64,000 nucleotides of DNA from Diploscapter coronatus (taxonomy: Eukaryota > Nematoda > Chromadorea > Rhabditida > Rhabditidae). The translations under genes were made by a program, and so were the position numbers. The notes under the pieces were generated by a model. The model saw only the letters and a program-made list of their open reading frames with translations. It made no database searches and was not told the DNA's origin. This document shows, piece by piece, positions 37,685 through 47,413 of this stretch. How positions within the stretch are numbered: position 1 is the first letter of the stretch; each line of letters begins with the position of its first letter. The stretch spans positions 41,989,249 to 42,053,248 of the forward strand of contig OZ038423.1 in the NCBI GenBank assembly GCA_964036155.1. Reading direction: 5' to 3'.

Positions 37685-40296
37685 ATGAGTGAGCAAAATT
37701 CCTGTCGAAGGGCAAAACCATGGAACTGGAGACAATTACGATCTAACCGACATGAGCCACTCAATCCATACCGAGAGAATAGTTTCTTCCAATCCGACGA
37801 ATTCTCTGTGAGTCATTTAAAATGAATTTTATTATTAATTGAAGTATCTGTTTGCGAACGGATTATTTCAACACATACATAGGGAGAACTCACGTAAGAC
37901 AAAAAGAAAATATCGTGATCACCACTAGAATTCGGCACTGGAAATAGCGCGCTCCAATACGAAATTAGCGTTTTCGCTTTTTTTCTTTCTCTTCAATAAC
38001 GGACGAAAGGAGGGATAGCACGTTTTCTCATTGGAGCGCGTTCTTTCCAGCTCCGAATTCTGGCAGCAAGCGCGATATAAGGGTAGGTCGCACGAACGAA
38101 ACCATAGTTTTACACCACCTTGAACGAATGAAATTTTCTGGCAGACGAAGGGTTTCTGATAAAAATTTAATAAGAAAATATGCTGGTGGCGGGTCATTTA
38201 GGGATCGTCCTCCCATGATTTATTTCAACGAACATCTAATTGAAAAAATCTGATTAGTGAAGACAATCTTTAACTGAATAACTACTCAAAACTCGGCATA
38301 AATTATATTGTGAAAACTTTTAAATTGTCTCATCAAATAGTTTTTTAGATAAACAATAACAGAGACACGAACAACGAAGAAAGCATGTCATCAAATAATC
38401 GGTCTATCCTTACAGCAAGACGGAGGCAAGGTCCACCTCAACTTCGCCGACAGATGGATTGGGAAGAGGAATTTAGCGAATCAGAAGTAGAAAATAGTTC
38501 GTTTGGGTTGGAATAAACCTGTGATTTCAGATGACTTCAACTGACAATGACTATGAAAACATCAGTCTTGAAGAAAGCAATGGAAAATATGTTGAATCTG
38601 AAGGAATTAAGAAAAAGATTCTGCTTGAACATTACGAGGGGAAGTTCGACTGTCTGATCTGCCTGGGGGTTCTGCATCAGCCTATTCAGTAAGAATTAGC
38701 ATTGCTATCAGGGATATATAGGAATTACGATTCTAATTAAAATATTTTTGTGTAAATTCAGTTTCGATTTCGAAAATTTTTGAAGAGTCATTCCGATACC
38801 GATTCCAACTTTCAAACTCTCCATCCCGGTTCATATTCCTTGATGCTTGCTAGAATGCTATGTCATCACAAATCTTCGAGAATCTTTGAACTTTAGACCG
38901 ACACTCTGCAGACATATTTTCTGCAGCTTCTGCCTTCTTGAAGCAATGGAAAAAAGCAAGGATTCGTGTCCGACAGTATGTTTAAGGGCAGACGTGAATA
39001 ACTGGAGTTGAAACTTGTGTTACAGTGCCAGCGTCCTGTCAAAGCATTGATTACGCCACCAGTCTTGCTGACTTCACTTCTGGAAGAGTACGTTGAACTC
39101 AATTCAGGTAAAGATCAAGAAGAAGATTTAGGAAGATGAACCCTTGAAATTTTAGATGTGAAACTCCCAGATGAAGAAATTGAGAGACGAAATCGGAGAG
39201 TAAATGAATTGAAGCCGAAGTTTGAAAGAAGACATCAAAATTCGTCAAGTTCATCATCCTCTAGCGTTAGAGGAGAAGAGAGTCAGCCGTCAAATGCCAT
39301 TCAATCGAATTTCACGAGCGAAGAAACCGAACTTCTATTGGATCTTTTCCCCGCTCTTCGTCGACTTCCAATAAATCGACAGGTTCGAGAAATGAAAAGA
39401 AAACCCAACTCAGAATTCTTTCAGGAAAGAGCTAGGCAATTCAATCAACGTCTTCGTGAATTTCGTGAAGCTCTTGAGCAGTTAGCTCTTCCGCCAGAAC
39501 GCGATCATCAGTAAGAAAGGCTTGCCTCCTGGGGTGTTCGCGGTTCAATTTTTTTCCTATTTTGATGCCAAACCCACAATTTTCAGGTGACTAGTTAAAA
39601 AAAAGAACATTTTAATCCAAAATTTCTCAAACCTAACCGCGAACATCCCACTGCATTATACGGATAACATTATGATTTTGGTGGGGGAAATTAGATTAAA
39701 CCAGCGACTATAGTGATGCGAAGCAAGGGAGACACGCTTTTCAAAAAGTTTGACAGGAAAGTTTGGCAATGGAACATATTTTCTGATGTGAAAGCGAGAT
39801 AGCATTGGGAAGAAAAAGTTATTTCACTCTTTCGCAGTCGGTACTGTAATTTTGGATATCAGTCGCATAATGCAGTGCATACCTAATTAGGTCAGAAAAT
39901 GCTAAAGAAACTCGTAAAAAGTCGATGTTAACGAAAACCCCGTATGTTTATTTCTACTACGATACAAAAGTGTTTTACTTTAGTCGAAACCGTCCAGACT
40001 CTTTCCGAACTCGCCGCAACTTCAATCGTGATGTATCGGAGCGACGTCACCCCGAACAACAAAGACGCAGATTTGACAGACCGTTCTCCTTCCATAGCAA
40101 TTCAAGCGGTCAGGGAAATTACAATCCTGGTCTGCCGCAGGAGTTTCTCTTCCGCAATCAACTCAACGAATACGCATTTCGCCCCGTTCATAGACCGTAT
40201 GAACCTCGTCGATCTCGATTCGATATCGCCTACAACCAGCCCTACGATAATTACAACCGAAATGGCAACAACAATAGGCCGTTCGGCAACTTCTAA
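37685..40296 (+). CDS. RING-finger protein, array copy 3
   Basis: Exons 37685-37807, 38349-38486, 38531-38688, 38897-38975, 39026-39107, 39156-39510, 39984-40296; 415 aa. C3HC4 RING: C128, C131, C144, H146, C149, C152, C164, C167, preceded by the family segment KILLEHYEGKFDC. An extra phase-0 intron (38976-39025) splits the last Cys pair (CPT|CQ), which copies 1, 2 and 4 lack. The downstream motif is LPDEEIERRNRRVNELK with FERR. A poly-Ser run and a helical Glu/Arg-rich section follow. The last exon is Arg/Asn-rich and ends NNNRPFGNF, like copy 2. If the donor at 39511 is not used, translation stops at 39514 and the last exon is lost. Introns 1 and 6 carry inverted-repeat elements. AATAAA lies at about 40368. 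Confidence 0.83.
37911..38077. mobile_element. TIR element (MITE), copy 2
   Basis: Second copy of the element at 191-397, here in intron 1 of RING copy 3. The ends read TATCGTGATC on the left and, inverted, TATCGCGCTTG on the right, followed by (A/C)AGAATTCGG and GCGCGCTCCAAT in both arms. TA dinucleotides flank the ends. The interior (GAAATTAG, then a pyrimidine-rich run) is related to that of copy 1. Non-coding. Confidence 0.75.
39530..39650. mobile_element. Inverted-repeat element in RING copy 3 intron 6
   Basis: TGGGGTGTTCGCGGTT at 39530-39545 pairs with AACCGCGAACATCCCA at 39635-39650, one mismatch in 16. The rest of each arm is AT-rich and less well paired. No target duplication is evident. 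Interpreted as a short non-autonomous element. Confidence 0.55.
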
Positions 40297-41011
40297 TCAT
40301 ATTTTTCAAATTTCGATAAAACGTAGCTTTTTCTGGAAAAAGATTTCTATTGGCATTTTCATGAACGAATAAATTCTATGCAAAGAAAAGGATGTATTGA
40401 AGAAATAAGGCACAAGAGATTTTTAAAAAATGAAGAAATGTACTATTTGGTTTTTCGCCTAAGGATTTCTTGCCGGACATTTTTTATAGAGGAGGCCTGT
40501 GGCTATAAGAAATAGGTTCTAGATTGTTGAAATAATGCTCGCCAAGAAATTCTTAGGAAAAAGTCAGTTTCACCGTGACAATGCACTAATTTATTGTGTT
40601 GGTAGACCGTGGCTAGATTCTGTAAATATTGTTCTCTATGTTTTTAAAGCAATTTCTCGCTAAAAATGCGGTTATCGGAATTCGCCTAAGATTTTGCGAA
40701 TAAAATCGATTTAAAAAATTCGATGGCCCTCAATTTTTAGAATTTTGGAAACCCTAAATAAATTCATACAAATTTTCAAACTCGATTACGCTTTTCGCCC
40801 AGCGGCAGATTTGGAAAGCAACAACATTCTCGCAGACTCCGCTAAAGCCAAAATGCGGGAATCTTCAAGACTTTATCTAACTTATTTTCGAAATTTTTTG
40901 GGTGTTTATTTTTTCCAAGTCTCAATTTCGTTAATTCGTGTTGAATCTTGACAGGCGACTGCTTGACGCCGTTTCGACTCTCTTCCGCTGGCGGAATCTC
41001 AATTTCACCCA
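40297..41011. other. Intergenic region between RING copies 3 and 4
   Basis: No exon was recognised. The region holds the copy 3 poly(A) signal at about 40368 and a fold-back element at 40451-40562. Confidence 0.5.
40451..40562. repeat. Fold-back inverted repeat downstream of RING copy 3
   Basis: The left arm 40451-40475 (TTTTTCGCCTAAGGATTTCT and on) pairs imperfectly with the right arm 40539-40562 (CGCCAAGAAATTCTTAGGAA and on), with about 20 matches in 25. No target duplication is seen. It is probably a degraded MITE. Confidence 0.5.
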
Positions 41012-44000
41012 ATGGCAATGAGACGATCCAGTGTAAGTGCCGAATTCTTTGATAATCTCAATTTTATCCTTTATTTTCCTGGGTAAATCACGCATCTTCT
41101 GTCTTTCAAGAATAAATATCGTTTCTTTCTGCGTGATTTCTTCCTGAAACTCGAAAAAGTTTGCTATAAATTATTTCCGTCTCATTTTTGCGAGTTTGAA
41201 AATGAACTTTTCAACAAAAAAGCTTTTATCCATTTTTCATTGGTGCTTCCTATTTATTTACTCTAAAATTCTAATATTTCAGATGAGGGGCAGCTCTGGT
41301 TCTTCTCGAATTCGGCCGTTGCCGTCTGTGGAGGTCGACCCGAGTCCGTCTGTTCATCTGCAGAACTCCGTGCAGTTACCCATGGGGAGGGAGGAATTCT
41401 TTAGAAGACTGGAAGAGAGACGGCACGAGATGATGAGGGTCATGACTGTCAACAGGAGGAACAGCGTTAGGAGCGATGAGAGCAGGCCCGCTCCGGGCCA
41501 GGTACAGGCAAGGGCACACGAGTGGAGGAGCAATCTAGACGTCCTCGATCTGCCCTCCGATGACGAACTCGCGGTAATAATAAGCAATCAACACATGCAA
41601 CTTAGACTTGAGGGTGCTCTCACATGAAGTGAGGCAACATTGGTCTTATAGATGGAGGATAAATGATTTTTCTTTTGAAAAGACTCGTTCATACGAGACG
41701 ACTGAGAATCTGAAAATTGCAAAATCTAATAAAGAAACAAAAAGTAAAGTGGATCAACTTGCAATATCGCAATTTTGTGAGTGAAAAATGCCCTTAACAA
41801 GAGATTTCGTAAGTTGAATTCTAGTTAGTTGCAATTTAAAACGCAGCTACAGATTTACAAATAAATAATCGCAACTACGGTTGCAGTTACAAATTTTGAA
41901 AATTGATGCGTTGCGGTTCGGCGGTTGTGATCGTGGTTCCGAGACTACAGTGCGGTTAGCAATTTTCGAAACAAGTTGCAAGTCTGTACAGCTATAATTC
42001 ATTGATCTTGAATACACGCGGAATGATAAATTTTATAGTTCAAAAATGCCCTTTTATCTTGACTGCGCACAAAAATACCTCTTATTTTCACATACATTAT
42101 CTCCCATTTTTCATATTTTCCGAAGAATAAGGTTTGTCAGGTCGTGCGCAGAAGGATGTAATTCAAAAACTAATTCTGAATTTTCAGGACAGACCAGCGA
42201 GCGTACTGGATTTCAACATGCTGGACGACGAGGAGAACGACATGGAAGTGCAGTTGCTGGAGAGACCGGCGAGGGAGGCTAGTCAGGCCAGAGAGCATAG
42301 TGCAGCTAGAGAGGTAGAGCAGAAGAAGGATAAGGAAGAGGAGTTCGATCCTGTGCTCGAAGAGCTGAGGAAGAAGCAGACTATCGTGGAGCACTACGAC
42401 GGCAAATTCGACTGCTCTATCTGCCTCGGGGTCGTCTTCCAACCCGTCCAGAGCAGTGCATGTCGCCATATCTTCTGCAGGTTGGAAGGGAATTTTCTCG
42501 ACATCAAACTTGCAAGAAACAATTGTAGTGCAGCGCAGTTGTATGGGCAAATTTTAGAAAAAAAAAACGTTTCAAATCTGCTGGACATGAAACCATATTT
42601 CCAGCAAAATCTATGAATTTTCAATTTTCCTTAATCTTTTCTAAAAAAAATACCCAACCAAAATTAAAAAAAAAAAAAAAAAAAAAAACGAATTATTCGT
42701 CTTCCAGTTTCTGCCTGTACCAGTCGTTGGAGAACAGCGACAACTGTCCGACCTGTCAGAAGCACGTCCGCAGAGTCGTGCAGGCCCCCGTCATGCTCAC
42801 TAATCTACTCGACGAATATGTCCAAATGGAGCCTGGTCAGAAAGTTTTAATTTCAAAATCAACTTTTGGGAACCTGGAATAATGTTTCGAGAATCTTGAA
42901 AACTGAAAACACTTGCAATGTCACCGAAATTTGGTCTTGTCCCCAAAAGAATTGTTTTCCCGTAAAATAACCCGACTTCTTAAAATTTGACCCGCAGAAA
43001 AAATAGTGTATCTTTTCGAGAGAAGGAAAGAAGACATGCCCTTTTCCTTTCTCAATATGGCACTATTTTTTGTAGGTCGAATTTTGAAAAGTCTGAAAAT
43101 AACTACTTTCAAGTTGATCATCTGTGTTTGCAGAAGCTAAGCTGTCAGACGCGGAGATCGAAGAGCGGAACAGGAAAGTGGTCGAGTTGAAACAGAACTT
43201 CGAGAGACGAGTCAAAATGGGCATCAGGGCTCCTCAGCAGCAGAGACAGGCTCAGGGAATCATTTTTATGCCTCCTCCCAGGGTGAGCATTACATGAAAA
43301 GGAAATGAATAACATGAAAGGAATAAGGAATCAATAGCCTTTGCAAGACGAGTGATAGCATTAAAATTCAAGAGAAGACGAATGATCGATCATGCATCAT
43401 TTCTCCAAACAGACCCTAACGTTTAAATGTTTAGCTCTTGTGCAAATTTAATTTCAAAGCTTTCCATTACTAATTCGAATATTTCGAGCTGACCAAATTG
43501 CAGGACATCAGTCAGGCATTGGGAAGAGCGAGGGAACACGCTGAGCAAATCAACAGAATCATTCAGGACGAGAGGGCCTGGAGGAGGAACGTCATGAACA
43601 ACGGGTCTGATAGTTTACTCGAACGAAGTCATTGAAAATAGTCTCACAAATATTCTCGACTTAAAAAATAGATTACGAATTATGCGGTTATTTGTTTCTA
43701 AGAAAGGAATTGTATTTAACGTTCATTTTGAATTCGTAAGCTAAAATTATATTCAGAAGCATGGAATTTTGTTTAACATGCATTCCTACAAATAATGGAT
43801 GAAATTGCAGAGGAGCAAATGGAAATGCAGCTGCAGATGGACAGGCAGCTCAAGACCAGGACCAGGCACAGAATGCAAATGCCACCCAGGCTCAGAGAAG
43901 ACGACTCCGCGATCTGTATGCACTTTACATCGATATTCAAACGATTTTCCATTAGATTGTTTTACTTAAAAATGGCCAATTGAAAATTTGAAGGGTTGAA

Positions 44001-45510
44001 ATATTTGGAATTGCCAGCATATTTTAAATCTTATTCACCCTACTACTATTAATGAACTGGCTCGTAGTCTGGGAGGCGCAAAGCGGCGTACAGTTATTTT
44101 CTGTGATTAGAAAAGAAAGAAATCTCGCGTGGAAAGGTCAAATTGATCTAAAATCATTCTTTCTCCTCCCCTCTTTTCGACTTCCCATATTTCAGACTCG
44201 AGAATACCGTTACCATTTTCCTATATCGGGATTCTGACTTTTCAAGCATTTCTTTTCATCAAAAAATACGGAACTAATTCGTTTAGACCACCTCCAGGCC
44301 TGGCCTATGTGCTGGGCATGAACGAGGCGATTGATTTGGAGTATCTGCAGCGGCTGCGCGATGCCATCAGACAGCCACAGCCTGCTAGGGCTGACAGGGC
44401 TGCTGACAGACAGGGACGGATCATACAGGCCCCACCTCCCTTCATCGTCCCCAACCCTGTGGCTCAGGTGGCTCAGCCCATTCCTCCCATGCCCAATGCT
44501 GCAATCGACATCAGTTCCGACTCAGACAACGAAGCTGAGGCCAGAGCCGCCTTTCCTCGTCGTCACAGGCAAGATAATTCATTATTATTATTCTCGAAAT
44601 AGAAATGCACGTATTAACTGAATAGCGACCTTGCAAGCTGTAACTTTATCTATTCACTTGGAGAGATAATGCTTATTTTGGGTGTGAGTCGTCATTTCGT
44701 TCAACTTATTCGTATAACGTATAATAGGAAAGAGAACTTGTCCTCACACTCGTTCACGCTGTGTGCGTAAAATTGCCTCAAAAATTATTGTTTCGATTTC
44801 GACCTTCATAATTATCATTCCGTTTTATCTTTGGTTCACTAATAGAAGGCTGGAATTCCATTAGATGGTCTATTAGTTGGTAATAATATTCAATATGCTG
44901 AATTATTAAATTTACAACGAAATGTCTTCAGAGTTCTCCCTGCGCGCAGCATCGATCTGATTCAAATCGACGGCTTCGGTCCCGCTCGCAACGCTCCTTC
45001 TCCTCGTGCGGTCAATCAGCCTGTCCCTGCCAATCCCATCTCCGTCCTCGTCCCTCTACCTCCCACTCCCCCTCGCTCCAGACAACAACTACAACGCAGG
45101 GGCAGGTCCGCCAGTCCTCCATAGTGAGTCGAAAATTCGTATATTGTTTGGACTTCTGAAAGAAAAAAGTGACTTCTATAATATGGCAATTTCGGAAAAA
45201 AAACAGTTGCATCGCAGAATCGTTGCAGAAAGAGGGTAGAATTTGGTAGGGAAAGATCTTCATATCATTTCGTATGCCACAACGCAGCTACTTTTCCACA
45301 TTGCTCCAGAATATTGCTGAGTTTCAAAATGATATAATTTTCAGTGTGATTCTGACTCGCGCGCAAAGGCGTCGTCAAGAAGAAGAAGCGAGGGCCGCGG
45401 CAGCTGCAACTCGCTCTGCCAACAGCGCGAGCGGCTCGTCGCGCAGAAGCAGACCCAGACTCGGCAGGAACGACGGGAACAACGATCGCGGACAGCAGCA
45501 GGCGCAGTAA
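41012..45510 (+). CDS. RING-finger protein, array copy 4 (longest)
   Basis: Exons 41012-41032, 41283-41573, 42188-42480, 42708-42835, 43134-43282, 43504-43604, 43811-43915, 44287-44568, 44932-45123, 45345-45510; 575 aa. C3HC4 RING: C180, C183, C196, H198, C201, C204, C215, C218, after the family segment TIVEHYDGKFDC. The downstream motif is LSDAEIEERNRKVVELK with FERR. Candidate SUMO-interaction motifs are VLDLPSDDEL (~94-103) and AIDISSDSDNE (~435-445). The rest is Gln/Ala/Pro/Arg-rich and looks disordered. Unlike copies 1-3 it lacks the intron after PxQ and has one two residues before the sixth Cys. Exon 8 ends at a GC donor (CAG|GCAAGA). The exon 6 donor (GG|GTCTGA) is weak. Codon use is more GC-rich than in copies 2 and 3. 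The intron before exon 4 holds a run of about 26 A's (42663-42688). Confidence 0.82.
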
Positions 45511-47413
45511 TTCCCCTACTCACGCCCTCATTCTTACCTTAATTCTTGCACAATCTCTCCCATCTTCCCCAATGCAACTTCCAAAACACTACATTCTGAT
45601 ATGTGAAATAGAAAAAATAATTCTCCAAACTTCTTTTTCCTACCTTACAAATCTGTATATCACGTGGTTTCCAAATAGTTCTCACCATCCAATCTAGCAT
45701 ATGTGCTCGTATTCAAGTCAACCTTTATACAAATGCAATATTTTTCCTGTTTTATTTTAGGTACAAATTTGATTATTCTTTCTGAGATTTTTAAACATGC
45801 TTGACTCTGAATACAAGTGCAATTCTGTTGCAAAATCCCCCATTTCTTGTGTACTAGGTACTTGCGTTGATTTTTCAGGAATTGCTTGATTTTGATGAGT
45901 CAAAATATTCGGATTCTTTGCAACTGGCTTGCCTTTCCCTGTTTTATCTTGTTGTGCCTTATTTCCCCCAATCATTTACCCGAAACGATCTCTCAGAGCT
46001 AAGTCCTTCCATTCCCTTCTAAATCACTCGGTCTTCATCTATACGGATTTCCTACTCATTGCTTTTATCTGATATTCTCATTTTATTTGATTTATTCTTT
46101 CGTATTATCTTTCATTCTTGTATTGGTGATTTGATTTGTGACGAGGTGATCTTATCTTATTTATTATTTGTTGCTCTGTTCTCTGTAACTCAGGCACAAT
46201 GGTAATATTTCTGTTGTTGGAATTATTTCTCCCCTGTTTCGTTTTATCGATAAATGGGCATTTGTGTGAGATTTGCAAATTTCAAGATGAAGAAAATGGG
46301 TAAACATCCCAATTTTCCTACTCTGATTTCTTTCAATGTTATATGAACATTTTATCAGTTTCAAATTCGTTCCTTTTACATGTCGAGTACGTTCTCTTGT
46401 TAGTCATCTCTCACTTTCTTTCCTTTCATTTGCCGAGGCTAGAGTGCAAAGAAATTGATTGTGCTAGAGCAAATTGCGTTTTTCGTTGATTTTCGAAAAT
46501 ATTCCAAAAAGTTTTTGGAATCACGTAGCGGCTTGAAACTTTCGCGATATGCTCCTTGCATCAATAAAACAAGTTATCAAATGTGCAGGTTTGTACGACT
46601 ATCGGGAAGAAAGTTCCAAACTTTGATCCCCAAGAAGCAGGTGGTTTTGTGGCAAAAAATTATACCTTCTTGTACATCTCGACGAGCTCTATCTGATGGT
46701 ATAGGTTTTATTTCGAAGTTAGATCTCGGGGTCACACACTTCCCTAGTCAATTCTTAATTGTTCGTTCCCATCCTATTGTTAAGCTGGTGTTTTATTCGT
46801 GATTAGAAGGAATAAATAGTCCTCAGTATTATCTATTGTTTAAGGCCCTGATATAGTACGTACAATCAATACGATCGCCTCAATTGGAACTAATTTATAA
46901 ATGATTCTTCCTGGTTGTCCATTTATCTTCTATTTGTCATCAGTAATTTCGAAATTCAACTCATTAACTTGCTCGAGTTCAATTCGAAAATTTTAAAGTT
47001 CGAGTGTGTGACGAAAACTTGTACAGCCTGAGTTGGGTTCAAACTCCGAAACGTTCGAACTTCTGAAACCATTTGTCGTATTTCTCTTGGGCAATCTTTA
47101 AATATGAGATCCCTGTTTTTCATGTGAATAAAGGTTTAACAGCAAGTTGAAATTAATGAAACATGCACGAGAGTTCCGCAAATAAATTTTAATTACAATA
47201 GAATGCCGAGATATCACCTAACAATAAAGGTTACTTACATAGGTGCAACAGATGGTTTTGATGCATATGCCAGGTTACGGAAAATTTGGACTTCCTCGTG
47301 CATTTTTTATCAAGTGTTAGGAATATTTCCCTCAAAATCTTAGTATTCGAAATTTCGATTTCTGCCCAACTTCGAATTATATCACAATTTCTATTTTCTT
47401 TCGACGAACAAAT
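45511..47413. other. Intergenic region after the RING array
   Basis: Contains the copy 4 3' UTR. Frames at 45757-45975 (-) and 46455-46802 (+) show no family pattern or splice context and are not called. From about 46.8 kb the sequence becomes clearly more AT-rich, leading into the chemoreceptor gene. Confidence 0.5.

Noticed and set aside
41820..41995. Patchy GTTGC/GCAAC-rich stretch in RING copy 4 intron 2, possibly an inverted repeat
   Set aside because: Pairing is short and discontinuous; not convincing without folding or copy-number data.
45757..45975. Minus-strand 72-codon Gln/Lys-rich frame near the end of RING copy 4
   Set aside because: Lies in the probable 3' UTR of copy 4, no partner exons or recognisable motif.
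46455..46802. Plus-strand 115-codon frame
   Set aside because: No match to a known family, no splice context, and expected by chance in this length of intergenic DNA.
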